A stretch of DNA of 64,000 nt from Mycobacterium sp. KBS0706. GTDB taxonomy: Bacteria > Pseudomonadota > Alphaproteobacteria > DSM-16000 > Inquilinaceae. The position numbers were made by a program, and so were the translations under genes. Location of the stretch: the NCBI RefSeq assembly GCF_005938675.2, contig NZ_VCCH02000011.1, positions 1 through 64,000 on the forward strand, read 5' to 3'. Positions 24,632 to 33,650 of the stretch are shown piece after piece. Numbering within the stretch: the stretch's first letter is position 1; each line of letters opens with the position of its first letter. Under the pieces are notes generated by a model that had not been told where the DNA came from, did no database searches, and was given only the letters and a program-made list of their open reading frames with translations.

Positions 24632-25921
24632 ATGATCCCCCGCTACAGCCGCCCCGAGATGACCCGGATCTGGGAGCCGGAGAACAAGTACCGGATCTGG
24701 CTGGACATCGAGGTCGCGGCGCTGGAGGCGATGGCCCAGCTGGGCATCGTGCCGGAGACGGCGGTGAAGGCGGTGCGCGAGCGCGGCAATTTCAACGTCG
24801 AGCGCATCGACGAGATCGAGCGCGAGACCCGGCACGACGTCATCGCCTTCCTGACCAACCTGGCCGAGTATGTCGGGCCCGAGGCGCGCTTCGTGCACCA
24901 GGGCATGACCTCGTCCGACGTGCTGGACACCACCCTGTCGATCCAGCTGTCCCAGGCGATCGACCTGCTGATCGCCGATGTCGACGGCCTGCTGGGGGCG
25001 CTGCAGCGGCGGGCCGAGGAGCACCGGCACACCCTGACCGTCGGCCGCAGCCACGGCATCCATGCGGAGCCGACCACCTTCGGCCTGAAGCTGGCCGGCC
25101 ACTGGGCCGCCTTCCGCCGCAACCGCGACCGGCTGGTGCAGGCCCGGCGCGAAATCGCCACCTGCGCCATCTCCGGCCCGGTCGGCACCTTCGCCTCGGT
25201 CGATCCCTTCGTCGAGCGCTACGTCGCCGACAAGCTGGGGCTGCAGGTCGAGCCGGTGTCGACCCAGGTGATCCCGCGCGACCGCCACGCCATGGTGTTC
25301 TCGGTGCTCGGCGTCGTCGCCTCCTCCATCGAGCACCTCGCCATCGAGATCCGGCACCTGCAGCGCACCGAGGTGCGCGAGGCGGAGGAGTTCTTCCACC
25401 CGGGCCAGAAGGGCTCGTCGGCGATGCCGCACAAGCGCAACCCGGTGCTGACCGAGAACCTGACCGGCCTGGCCCGGCTGGTGCGCGCCGCCGTCGTGCC
25501 GGCGATGGAGAATGTGGCGCTGTGGCATGAGCGCGACATCAGCCATTCCTCGGTCGAGCGGATGCAGGCGCCCGACGCCACCGTCACCCTGGACTTCGCC
25601 CTGTCGCGCCTGACCGGCGTGGTCGACAAGCTGCTGATCTATCCGGAGCGGATGAAGGCCAATCTGGAATCGCTCGGCGGCCTGGTGTTCTCGCAGCGCG
25701 TGCTGCTGGCCCTGACCCAGGCCGGAATCAGCCGCGAGACCGCCTACACCCTGGTCCAGCGCAACGCCATGAAGGTGTGGCACGAGGGCGGCAGCTTCCT
25801 CGACCGCCTCGCCGCCGACCCGGAGGTCACGATCCCGCGCGAGGAGCTGGCGCACGCCTTCAGCTACGATTTCTACACCAAGCACGTCGACGACATCTTC
25901 GCCCGCGTCTTCGCGGAATAG
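24632..25921 (+). CDS. purB: Adenylosuccinate lyase
   Basis: 429 residues, normal length. Fumarase/aspartase superfamily signature SSAMPHKRNP is at about 262-271. The catalytic His regions TSSDVLDT and GRSHGIHAEP are present. The enzyme makes fumarate from SAICAR and adenylosuccinate in purine synthesis, acting twice in the pathway. The assignment to PurB rather than argininosuccinate lyase rests on MIPRYSRPEM at the N-terminus and YDFYTKHVD at the C-terminus. No other purine gene is adjacent. Confidence 0.95.
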   Translation: MIPRYSRPEMTRIWEPENKYRIWLDIEVAALEAMAQLGIVPETAVKAVRERGNFNVERIDEIERETRHDVIAFLTNLAEYVGPEARFVHQGMTSSDVLDTTLSIQLSQAIDLLIADVDGLLGALQRRAEEHRHTLTVGRSHGIHAEPTTFGLKLAGHWAAFRRNRDRLVQARREIATCAISGPVGTFASVDPFVERYVADKLGLQVEPVSTQVIPRDRHAMVFSVLGVVASSIEHLAIEIRHLQRTEVREAEEFFHPGQKGSSAMPHKRNPVLTENLTGLARLVRAAVVPAMENVALWHERDISHSSVERMQAPDATVTLDFALSRLTGVVDKLLIYPERMKANLESLGGLVFSQRVLLALTQAGISRETAYTLVQRNAMKVWHEGGSFLDRLAADPEVTIPREELAHAFSYDFYTKHVDDIFARVFAE

Positions 25922-25944
25922 TACCAGCGAGTCAAGTCACTCAC

Positions 25945-26033
25945 CGTCATGGCGAGCCCCGCAGGGGCGTGGCCATCCAGGGCCGGTGCGAGCGGCCCTG
26001 GATGGCCACGTCGCTTCGCTCCTCGCCATGACG
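25945..26033. repeat. Dispersed palindrome, family A copy 2
   Basis: CGTCATGGCGAGCCCCGCAG ... GTGGCCATCCAGGG, then CCCTGGATGGCCACG ... CTCGCCATGACG. Close copy of 2884-2973, between purB and the PLP lyase gene. Confidence 0.8.
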
Positions 26034-26063
26034 ATCGATAGAACAGCTGCCGGAGGCGGAACG

Positions 26064-27215
26064 ATGGACAAGAGCAAGCTTTCGGCCGCCAGCATCGCGG
26101 CGCAGGCGCTGGGCTGGGTCGACCCGGTGACCAAGGCAGTCACCCCGGCGATCCACCCCTCCTCCACCTATATCCGCGACCCGGACAACCAGTACCGGTC
26201 CGGCCGGATCTACGCCCGGGACAACAACCCGAGCTTCGACCAGGCCGAGGCGGTGCTGGCGGCGCTGGAAGGCGCCGAGGGCGCTGCCGTCTTCGCCTCC
26301 GGCATGGCGGCGGCGACCGCGGTGTTCCTGGCGCTGGCGCCGGGCGATCATGTGCTGGCGCCGAAGGTGATGTACTGGTCGCTGCGCAACTGGCTGGTGA
26401 CCGAGGCCACCCGCTGGGGACTGAAGGTCGAACTGGTCGACACCCACGACATCGACGCGGTCCGCGCCGCCCTGCGCCCGGGCGAGACCAAGCTGGTGTG
26501 GCTGGAGACCCCGGCCAACCCGATGTGGACCGTCACCGACATCGCCGCGGTGGCCGAAGCGGCGCATGCCGCAGGCGCCCGGGTGGCGGTCGATTCCACC
26601 GTGGCGACGCCGGTGCTGACCCGGCCGCTGGCGCTGGGCGCCGACCTGGTGATGCATTCGGCGACCAAGTACCTGAACGGCCATTCCGACGTCATCGCCG
26701 GGGCGCTGGCCACCGCACGCGACGACGAGACCTGGCAGCGGGTCAAGCGCATCCGCGCCCAGCACGGTGCGGTGCTCGGCCCGTTCGAGGCCTGGCTGCT
26801 GCTGCGCGGCATGCGCACCCTGGTGCCGCGGGTGCGCCAGGCCTCGGCCACGGCGCTGGCCATCGCCGAGCATTTCCGCGGCCACGAGCTGGTCTCGGCG
26901 GTGCTGTATCCCGGGCTGGAGGACGCGCCGGGCCATGCAGTCGCCGTCCGGCAGATGCAGGGCGGCTTCGGCGGCATGCTGTCGATGCGGGTCAAGGCCG
27001 GCGCGCAGGCGGCGATCGCCACGGCAGCCAAGGTCGAGCTGTGGAAACGCGCCACCTCGCTGGGCGGGGTCGAGAGCCTGATCGAGCACCGCGCCAGCGT
27101 CGAAGGGCCGACCAGCCGGGTGCCCGACGACCTGCTGCGCCTGTCCGCCGGCATCGAAGACCCTGCCGAGCTGATCGCCGATTTGGAGCAGGCGCTGCGG
27201 GCCGCGGTGGGCTGA
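26064..27215 (+). CDS. Cystathionine beta-lyase-type PLP enzyme
   Basis: 383 residues from ATG 26064, with CGGAGG upstream. Cys/Met metabolism PLP family: cofactor Lys202 in SATKYLNGHSDV, phosphate-binding YARDNNPSFDQ and FASGMAAATAV, C-terminal SLGGVESLIEHRAS. The family includes cystathionine beta-lyase (MetC), gamma-lyase and gamma-synthase. The N-terminus (TKAVTPAIHPSSTYIRD) and loops favour the beta-lyase branch, which releases homocysteine for methionine synthesis. Substrate assignment is by resemblance. Confidence 0.85.
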   Translation: MDKSKLSAASIAAQALGWVDPVTKAVTPAIHPSSTYIRDPDNQYRSGRIYARDNNPSFDQAEAVLAALEGAEGAAVFASGMAAATAVFLALAPGDHVLAPKVMYWSLRNWLVTEATRWGLKVELVDTHDIDAVRAALRPGETKLVWLETPANPMWTVTDIAAVAEAAHAAGARVAVDSTVATPVLTRPLALGADLVMHSATKYLNGHSDVIAGALATARDDETWQRVKRIRAQHGAVLGPFEAWLLLRGMRTLVPRVRQASATALAIAEHFRGHELVSAVLYPGLEDAPGHAVAVRQMQGGFGGMLSMRVKAGAQAAIATAAKVELWKRATSLGGVESLIEHRASVEGPTSRVPDDLLRLSAGIEDPAELIADLEQALRAAVG

Positions 27216-27290
27216 GACGGCAGGGCTCCCTCTGTATTACCTCTCCCGCTGGCCAGGTTGTGACGGAACGCCGGAACAAATCGCTGCCCC

Positions 27291-27608
27291 ATGTCTTTTG
27301 TGAAGACCATGCTGACGGCAGAGCGAATGACGAACGACGGCCATAGCCTCGCGCAGACGCTGCACTTCTGGCTCCGTATCCAGGGCCAGAACTGGGAGGA
27401 CGGATTTCCGCCCAGCCCGGAGGAGACGTGTTGGATCTCGCTGGCAATGGTGGCGGCGCGGCAGGGTAGCCTGGGACGGACCCAGGAATGCATTCTGCAC
27501 GCGATTCTGCAGGACCGTGCACCTCCCCTGGAGACCGGAGACTACAGTCTTGCCAGCTTCCGGCACGACCTCTCCGCCTTCCAGACGCGATATCTCGACA
27601 GCCACTAA
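27291..27608 (+). CDS. Hypothetical protein
   Basis: 105 residues, no recognised family. It contains a Trp-rich stretch (HFWLRIQGQNWEDGF) and a helical middle (CWISLAMVAARQGSLG). There is no good ribosome site before ATG 27291; ATGs at 27309 and 27327 are alternatives. Composition is slightly lower in G+C than its flanks. A real gene is likely but not certain. Confidence 0.45.
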   Translation: MSFVKTMLTAERMTNDGHSLAQTLHFWLRIQGQNWEDGFPPSPEETCWISLAMVAARQGSLGRTQECILHAILQDRAPPLETGDYSLASFRHDLSAFQTRYLDSH

Positions 27609-27717
27609 AATCCCTGAAAAATCCGTAAGATAAATTAATTCGCACAGGCCCGCTTCGGAGTTGCCAAATATCCCGATCCAAGGGATCGTGGATGATTGAT
27701 TTCCGGGGAGGCCCAGC

Positions 27718-28059
27718 ATGGATCGGCCGACGCGCATCGTTCCACCGATCCGCTTCACCTCGACCGAGGGCGACGAGGCTTCGATTGCCGCTGCCGCCAC
27801 GCTGGTCGAGCATCTCGACGCTCTCTACGACACGCTGCTCGACCCCAGGCGCCGGGAGGCGCATGTCGCCGGCACGCTGCGGACCAAGCATCTCGACACG
27901 ATCGAGCGGCTGCTGTTCCGGGTGACCGACGAGATGGGCCGCGGCGCGCCGCAGCTCAGCGATGCGCTGCGGACCCAGGCGGCGCTGCTGATCGGCCAGT
28001 ATCGGCCGATGGGCACGCCGGCGCGAGCCGGGCTGGGCGAGGACCGGCCGGCACTCTGA
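27718..28059 (+). CDS. Hypothetical helical protein
   Basis: 113 residues with GGGGAGG before the ATG. Predicted all-helical and highly charged (LVEHLDALYDTLLDPRRREA, TKHLDTIERLLFRVTDEMG), no signal or membrane segment, no known motif. It ends 6 bp from the convergent phosphotransferase gene. Upstream (27673-27687) CGATCC-AAG-GGATCG is a short inverted repeat that may be regulatory. Function unknown. Confidence 0.6.
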   Translation: MDRPTRIVPPIRFTSTEGDEASIAAAATLVEHLDALYDTLLDPRRREAHVAGTLRTKHLDTIERLLFRVTDEMGRGAPQLSDALRTQAALLIGQYRPMGTPARAGLGEDRPAL

Positions 28060-28065
28060 CCCGAC

Positions 28066-28938
28066 CTAGAAAGTCTCCGCCGTCGCGGCCCAGTCCGCAA
28101 AGCTGCGGACCATCGTCGGCTCATGCTCGGGATCGCCGGCGAGCTCGGCCAGCTCCCACAGGCGGTGCGTGCCGGTGAGGATCGCGATCCGGCGGCGGTC
28201 GAGCGTCAGGCCGGTCAGCGCCCCATACGCCGTCACGAGCCGGGCGGTGAGGTCGGGCGAGACGAAGCCGGAATAGACGAACTCCTGGTGCAGCGGCCCG
28301 ATGCCCGAATCCGCGAAGTCGTAGATGCCGTTGAGCCGCTGCCGGCCATGGTCGAACGCCATGTTCCAGCCATGCCCGTCGAAGAAGCCGTAGATCGTCC
28401 CATGCGGATCGGGCGGCAGCCGGCCATAGGCCGCGAGCAGCCGCTCCGCCGTCCCGCGCAGCTCCGGTGTCAGCACCGGCAGCGCCTTGGCGCCGATCTC
28501 TTCCGCCGTCCCCCAATCCTCGACCGGCCCGGCGCCGGCAGCCGCCATCCGGCCGGGATCGAGCCGGTGCAGCTCGGCATGGAAGCCCGCCAGATCCTCG
28601 GCGAGTTGCCGGATGGCCGCCTCCGGCAACTCGGCATAGTGCGCCGTCAGCAGATGGTCGCCCGGGATCTTGGCGTGCCGGGAGAACAGCGGCGGCCCCT
28701 CCTCGAGCACCAGGTCGGGAACCGGCAGCGACACTGCGGGCCGGACCAGGCTCAGCAGCGCGGCCTCCTTGCGCAGCCGCCCTGCCGCCGCCTCATGGCG
28801 CGGGAACTTGAAGACCAGCCGGCCGTCGACCTCGACCGCCGTCGAATCCCAGCTCTCCGCCAGCAGCCGGAAGGCCGAGCCGACGAGGTCCGGGACGGCG
28901 CCGAGGATGGCGGCGCGATACCGGTCGATCTCCGTCAT
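28066..28938 (-). CDS. Phosphotransferase (APH/choline kinase-like)
   Basis: 290 residues from ATG 28938; MRLDL at 28968 is an alternative start overlapping the upstream gene. The aminoglycoside-phosphotransferase fold is shown by KFPRHEAAAGRLRKEAALL, a catalytic loop with His/Asp replaced by the form IYGFFDGHGWNMAFD, and a metal-binding YDFADSG. Targets of such proteins range from antibiotics to small metabolites. Here the catalytic loop reads GFFDGHGWN rather than HGDLHxxN, so activity should not be assumed. It is downstream of the SEC-C protein gene, 19 bp apart. Confidence 0.75.
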   Translation of the reverse strand: MTEIDRYRAAILGAVPDLVGSAFRLLAESWDSTAVEVDGRLVFKFPRHEAAAGRLRKEAALLSLVRPAVSLPVPDLVLEEGPPLFSRHAKIPGDHLLTAHYAELPEAAIRQLAEDLAGFHAELHRLDPGRMAAAGAGPVEDWGTAEEIGAKALPVLTPELRGTAERLLAAYGRLPPDPHGTIYGFFDGHGWNMAFDHGRQRLNGIYDFADSGIGPLHQEFVYSGFVSPDLTARLVTAYGALTGLTLDRRRIAILTGTHRLWELAELAGDPEHEPTMVRSFADWAATAETF

Positions 28939-28957
28939 CAGGGGACGACAGGCCAGA

Positions 28958-29926
28958 TCAAGCCGCATCCTTCCCCAGGCAGCACTTCTTGTACTTCTTG
29001 CCGCTACCGCAGGGGCAAGGGTCGTTGCGGCCGACATCCCGCGCCGGATTGATCGCGGGCTCACCGAATGCGATGGACGGCCATCCACGGGGAACTAGCG
29101 GATCGTCCAGGTCGCCGATCCCGTCGTCCGACTCCTCCCCTCTCGCCAGCTGCTCCCGGTATTCCTCCGAGAAGCCGTGCCAGGTCGAAAGGGTGCCGAT
29201 CGCATCGACGAACGGGCCGATGTGGTTGGCGGTGAAGCGCACCATCCGATCGGGGTCGGCGAGCGTCTGGCGGAGATCGTCGCGGAAGTCGCCGACGTCC
29301 ATGATGTGCAGGAAGAACTCGTCGACCAGCCGCTCCGCCTTGTCGGCGAGGTCCTGAAAGCCCAGGCTCGAGACCGCGTTCACCCAGCCGAGCCAGACCA
29401 TGTTCTCGCCCGGCTGCGTCTGCTCGTGGAGATGCAGCAGATAGGCCCGCATCTCCTCGTCGGAGATCGCGCCCGCACGGCAGTGCCAGGCCAGGGCCTG
29501 GAACGCCGCCTCGCGCACGAACTCGTCGGCCGCGGCGTCCTCGATCACCGCCTTCAGGAGGGCGGCGTTGCCGTCGAAGGTGCTGATCAGGATCTGGGTG
29601 AGCGTCTCGGTGATCGCGTCTCCGACGATCAGCTCGACCGCCTCGCTGTCGCGGGACAGGCGGCAGAGAGCCGGAAAGGCGCGCGTCTCCTGCTTCTCCG
29701 CCAGCAGGTGGAAGATGAAGAAGAGCGCATCTTCCATGCCCTCGGACCAGACGCTGCCGCCGGCACAGCGCTCCAGCAGCTCGACGAAGCGGGGGCCGGC
29801 TTCGTCCCAATGCTGCAGCGCCCAGGTCATGGCGTCCACGGGCAGGACGCCGTCCGGTGCCCCTGCGAGTTCCCGGATCGCCTCGTCGACGGTCGTGATC
29901 GTCCGTTCTTCCGACATCGCCGTCAT
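28958..29926 (-). CDS. DUF1186 protein with C-terminal SEC-C zinc motif
   Basis: 322 residues. The body is helical and HEAT-like (DUF1186). The last 25 residues are NDPCPCGSGKKYKKCC, the SEC-C zinc-binding motif shared with SecA. The start overlaps the dipeptidase stop as ATGA, so translation is coupled. MSEERT three codons in is an alternative start. The role is unknown; SEC-C tails often mediate binding to nucleic acid or to partner proteins. Confidence 0.82.
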   Translation of the reverse strand: MTAMSEERTITTVDEAIRELAGAPDGVLPVDAMTWALQHWDEAGPRFVELLERCAGGSVWSEGMEDALFFIFHLLAEKQETRAFPALCRLSRDSEAVELIVGDAITETLTQILISTFDGNAALLKAVIEDAAADEFVREAAFQALAWHCRAGAISDEEMRAYLLHLHEQTQPGENMVWLGWVNAVSSLGFQDLADKAERLVDEFFLHIMDVGDFRDDLRQTLADPDRMVRFTANHIGPFVDAIGTLSTWHGFSEEYREQLARGEESDDGIGDLDDPLVPRGWPSIAFGEPAINPARDVGRNDPCPCGSGKKYKKCCLGKDAA

Positions 29927-30987
29927 CCGCCCCAGCTCCGCTCCAGCACCCCGAACCAGTTCTCGGTGCCGAGCTTGCGCAGCAGCGCGTCGTCATAGCC
30001 ATGGGCGCGCAGCGCCTCGAACAGCCGCGGCAGCCCGGCCACGTCCTTGATCGCCGCCGGCACCGTGGCGCCGTCATAGTCGGAGCCCATGCCGACCCCG
30101 TCCTCGCCCAGCCGCTCGATCAGGGCATCGACATGCCGCACCATGATCTCGAGATCGGTATCGGCGTTCATCGATCCGTCCGGGCGCAGGAAGGCGGTGG
30201 CGAAGTTGAGCCCCACCATGCCGCGGCTCTCGCGGATCGCGTCGAGCTGCCGGTCGGTCAGGTTGCGCGCATGCGGGCAGACCGAGTGGGCGTTGGAATG
30301 GGTCGCGACCAGTGGCGCCGTCGACAGCTCCGCCACGTCCCAGAAGCCCTTCTCGTTCAGATGCGACAGGTCGATCAGGATACGGCGCTCGTTGCACTCA
30401 CGCACCAGCTCGCGCCCGGCATCGGTCAGGCCCGGCCCGGTGTCGGGCGTACTCGGGAAGGTGAAGGGCACGCCATGGCCGAAAGCGTTCGGCCGGCTCC
30501 AGACGATGCCGAGCGACCGCAGCCCGGCGGCGTAGAGCAGGTCGAGCATGCGGAAATCGGTATCGATCGCCTCGCAGCCCTCGACATGGAACACCGTGGC
30601 CAGCGAGTCGCGGGCGACGGCGGCACGGATCTCGGCGACGCTGCGGCAGACGCTGAGGCCCCCGGCGCGCTCCAGCCGCAGCAGGATCGAGGCCATGGCG
30701 ATGGTCGAGGCCTGGGCGTCGGCCAGCCCCAGCTCCGCCGGCAGCGGCACGGTGTAGCTGCCGCCCTTCATCCGGTCGATCGGGCTGCCGGAGCCCTGCA
30801 CCGGCGGCGGGAAGATTGCGAACATGCCGCCGACGAAGCCACCTTTTCGCGCCCGTGGGAGGTCGAGATGGCCGGTCGCGGTGCCCTCGACGAAAGCCGC
30901 CTCTGCCGAAGCGGCGTGGGATTTCAGGAGGCGCAGCAGAACGTCATTGTGCCCGTCGAAGACAGGGATCAGCGCAGGCTCGGTCAT
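29923..30987 (-). CDS. Membrane-dipeptidase family (M19) peptidase
   Basis: 354 residues from ATG 30987. The zinc ligands of renal-type dipeptidases are visible: His/Asp in FDGHND, the bridging Glu in FHVEGCEAID, His in DLSHLN and THSNAH. GMGSDYDGA closes the barrel. It hydrolyses dipeptides, some members acting on D-containing dipeptides. There is no signal peptide, so it is cytoplasmic. First gene of a three-gene minus-strand run (dipeptidase, DUF1186/SEC-C, phosphotransferase). Confidence 0.9.
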   Translation of the reverse strand: MTEPALIPVFDGHNDVLLRLLKSHAASAEAAFVEGTATGHLDLPRARKGGFVGGMFAIFPPPVQGSGSPIDRMKGGSYTVPLPAELGLADAQASTIAMASILLRLERAGGLSVCRSVAEIRAAVARDSLATVFHVEGCEAIDTDFRMLDLLYAAGLRSLGIVWSRPNAFGHGVPFTFPSTPDTGPGLTDAGRELVRECNERRILIDLSHLNEKGFWDVAELSTAPLVATHSNAHSVCPHARNLTDRQLDAIRESRGMVGLNFATAFLRPDGSMNADTDLEIMVRHVDALIERLGEDGVGMGSDYDGATVPAAIKDVAGLPRLFEALRAHGYDDALLRKLGTENWFGVLERSWGG

Positions 30988-31068
30988 CAGAAGTCCATCA
31001 TCTCGGGAGCGCGGCCGGTCGGCCGGATATCCGCGAGTTGAGCAGCCCCGGCGCACCCTGGCAAGGCA

Positions 31069-31983
31069 TCACGGCCGGTCCAGGCGCCGGGCGGCAACGC
31101 GCAGCTCGGCACCGAGCACATCCAGGAAGGCTCGGGTCTTCGGAGCGAGATGCCGGGCCGAGGGAAACACCGCCTGGATCGGCGAGGCCGGCGACGCATG
31201 GTCGGCCAGCACCCGCACCAGCCGCCCGGCAGCCAGGTCCCCGGCCACGTACCAGATCGATTTCAGCACGATGCCGGCGCCGGCCAGTGCGGCCTCATGC
31301 GCCACCTCGCCGTCATTGCTCATGATCGTGCCGGACACGGCGACCTCGACCGGCGGCCCGCCCGGCGCGGCGAAGCTCCAGGCCGTCATCGGCGGGTCGC
31401 CATAGACGATGCAGGAGTGGCCGGCCAGATCCGCCGGCGTCTCCGGACGGCCGCGCCGGGCGAGATAGTCCGGTGCGGCGCAGGCCACCCGCCAGTTCGG
31501 CGCCAGGTCCCGCACCATCAGGGCGCTGTCGGGCAGCACCGCCTGGCGGATGGCGAGGTCGACGCCGTTCTGCACCAGGTCCAGCACGGCGTCGGTGGCG
31601 GTTACCTGCACCCGAACCTCCGGGCAGTCCGCCTGGAATCGGGCCAGGATCGGCGCGATCCAGCGGCGGGCAAAGGCGGCCGTGGTGGTCACCCGCAGCA
31701 GGCCGCGCGGCCGGCCGTCGCCGCCCACCGCCTCCTGCGCCGCCTCCAGCTCCGCCAGGATGCGCAGCGCCCGTTCGTGGAAGGCCGCGCCCTCCTCGGT
31801 CAGGCTGAGCCGCCGGGTGGTGCGCTGCACCAGCCGGACGCCGAGCGCCGCCTCCAGCCGGGCCAGCCGCTTCGACACCACGGCCAGCGACAGGCCGAGC
31901 TCCCGCGCCGCCGCCGACAGGCTGCCGGAGGCGGCGATGCGGGCGAAGACGGCAATGTCGGTCAGGTTCTCGATCGCGCCCAT
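31069..31983 (-). CDS. LysR family transcriptional regulator
   Basis: 304 residues from ATG 31983. N-terminal winged helix: FARIAASGSLSAAARELGLS and VSKRLARLEAALGVRLVQRTTR. The C-terminal periplasmic-binding-like effector domain starts LLRVTTTAAFARRWIAP. It belongs to the DsdC/CrgA-like branch common in proteobacteria. It is divergent from a two-gene SDR operon with 115 bp between, the standard geometry for a LysR regulator and its target. The inducer is unknown. Confidence 0.9.
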   Translation of the reverse strand: MGAIENLTDIAVFARIAASGSLSAAARELGLSLAVVSKRLARLEAALGVRLVQRTTRRLSLTEEGAAFHERALRILAELEAAQEAVGGDGRPRGLLRVTTTAAFARRWIAPILARFQADCPEVRVQVTATDAVLDLVQNGVDLAIRQAVLPDSALMVRDLAPNWRVACAAPDYLARRGRPETPADLAGHSCIVYGDPPMTAWSFAAPGGPPVEVAVSGTIMSNDGEVAHEAALAGAGIVLKSIWYVAGDLAAGRLVRVLADHASPASPIQAVFPSARHLAPKTRAFLDVLGAELRVAARRLDRP

Positions 31984-32098
31984 TCTCAACGATCCAGCAA
32001 GAGTGGCTTTCCAGCCCCGAGTATTATTTCCGGAGCGCAGAGGGTCCAGATCTTCGCGACAAGCGGCCAGAGGGGCCGGCGGATATCGAAGGAGAAGG

Positions 32099-32815
32099 AT
32101 GATGGGTGATCTCGCAGGCCAGCGCGTGCTGGTGGTGGGCGGCAGCTCGGGGCTCGGCCTGGCCACGGCGCAGGCGGCGGCCGACCTGGGCGCGGCGGTG
32201 ACCGTGGCCTCGCGGTCGCAGGAGAAGATCGACGCCGCCGTCGCCGCGATCGGCGCCGGGGCCGAGGGTCGGGCGCTCGACATCACCTCGGACGCCGCGG
32301 TCGAGGCCTTCTTCGCCGACGGGACGGTCTACGATCACGTCGTGGTCACGGCGGCGCAGACCAAGGTGGCGGCGGTGCGCGAGCTCCCGCTGGCCGACGC
32401 CTTCGCCTCGATGAACTCGAAGTTCTGGGGCGCCTACCGCATCGCCCGCGCCGCGCCGATCCGCGACGGCGGGTCGCTGACCCTGGTCACCGGCGTGCTG
32501 GCGATCCGGCCGCGCAAGGGCGCCGCGATCCAGGGCGCGATCAATGCCGGGATGGAGGCGCTGGCCCAGGGCCTGGCGCTGGAGCTGGCGCCGGTGCGGG
32601 TGAACACGGTCTCGCCGGGGCTGGTGGTGACGCCGCTGTACGACCGCATGGCCGCGGAGGCCCGCCAGGCGATGTACGACCGCGCCGCGGCCGCCCTGCC
32701 GGCGGGGCTGGTCGGCCAGCCCGAACACGTCGCCATCCAGATCCTCGCCTTCATCACCAACCCTTACGCCACCGGCAGCACTGCCTATATTCATGGCGGC
32801 AGCGCCCTCCTCTGA
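32099..32815 (+). CDS. Short-chain dehydrogenase-like protein lacking the YxxxK motif
   Basis: 238 residues; AAGGAGA upstream. The N-terminal cofactor loop GGSSGLGLA and the RVNTVSPGLVVTPL segment are typical SDR. Where YxxxK is expected the sequence is GAAIQGAINAGMEALA: Gln145 and Asn149 stand in for Tyr and Lys, and the Ser position reads TGVLA. The cofactor pocket is intact but standard SDR catalysis is not expected. It may be a binding protein or use another mechanism. It is first gene of an operon with a canonical SDR 40 bp downstream, divergent from LysR. Confidence 0.8.
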   Translation: MMGDLAGQRVLVVGGSSGLGLATAQAAADLGAAVTVASRSQEKIDAAVAAIGAGAEGRALDITSDAAVEAFFADGTVYDHVVVTAAQTKVAAVRELPLADAFASMNSKFWGAYRIARAAPIRDGGSLTLVTGVLAIRPRKGAAIQGAINAGMEALAQGLALELAPVRVNTVSPGLVVTPLYDRMAAEARQAMYDRAAAALPAGLVGQPEHVAIQILAFITNPYATGSTAYIHGGSALL

Positions 32816-32855
32816 CGGGCCCGCAGCCTTCTCCCCCGCACCCCGGAGCCAGCCC

Positions 32856-33650
32856 ATGAAGATCGACCTGTCCGGCAAGACCGCCCTCGTCACCGGCTCC
32901 ACCGCCGGTATCGGCTCCGCCATCGCCCAGGGGCTGGCCGGCACCGGCGCCGAGGTGATCGTGAACGGCCGCAAGCCCGCCGCGGTGGCCGAGGCGATCG
33001 AGCGGATCGGGCAGGCCGTGCCCGGCGCCGCGCTGCGCGCCGCCGTGGCCGACGTCTCGACCGCCGCGGGTTGCGCCGAGCTACTGGCAGCGGTGCCGGA
33101 GGTCGACATCCTGGTCAACAATGTCGGCATCTTCGAGATGAAGGAGTTCTTCGACATCCCGGACGAGGACTGGGCTCGGTTCTTCGAAGTCAATGTCATG
33201 TCCGGCGTGCGGCTGTCGCGCGCCTATCTGAAGGGCATGCTGGCGCGCGACTGGGGCCGGGTGGTGTTCATCTCCTCCGAATCCGGCCTGAACATCCCGG
33301 TCGAGATGGTGCATTACGGCTTCACCAAGACGGCGCAGATCTCGATCGCGCGCGGCCTGGCCAAGCTGACCCGCGGCACCGGCGTGACCGTCAACTCGGT
33401 GCTGCCCGGCCCGACCATGACCGAGGGGGTCAAGGAGTTCCTGCGCGAGATGGCCGCGGAGTCCGGCAAGTCGATCGACGAGACGGCGACCGAGTTCGTC
33501 CGCACCCACCGCCCGACCTCGATCCTAGGCCGCATGGCCACGACCGAGGAGGTCGCCAACATGGTGGTCTATGCCGTCTCGCCCCAGGCTGCGGCCACCA
33601 ATGGCGCGGCGCTGCGGGTCGATGGCGGTGTGGTCGACGCGCTGACCTGA
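32856..33650 (+). CDS. Short-chain dehydrogenase/reductase (canonical)
   Basis: 264 residues from ATG 32856. Cofactor loop TGSTAGIGSAIA, NNVG, catalytic Ser in FISSESG, and Y/K in HYGFTKTAQ. The proximal Asn region NVMSGVRLSRAYL is also present. The insert SGKSIDETATEFVRTHRPTS before GRMATTEEVA is typical of a proteobacterial subgroup with unknown substrate. It follows the atypical SDR and may form a heteromer with it (inference). Its last 82 bp overlap the convergent AraC-family gene. Confidence 0.88.
   Translation: MKIDLSGKTALVTGSTAGIGSAIAQGLAGTGAEVIVNGRKPAAVAEAIERIGQAVPGAALRAAVADVSTAAGCAELLAAVPEVDILVNNVGIFEMKEFFDIPDEDWARFFEVNVMSGVRLSRAYLKGMLARDWGRVVFISSESGLNIPVEMVHYGFTKTAQISIARGLAKLTRGTGVTVNSVLPGPTMTEGVKEFLREMAAESGKSIDETATEFVRTHRPTSILGRMATTEEVANMVVYAVSPQAAATNGAALRVDGGVVDALT

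Noticed and set aside
30001-31041. 346-codon plus-strand frame over the dipeptidase gene
   Set aside because: Shadow of the M19 peptidase on the minus strand, whose zinc ligands are all present.
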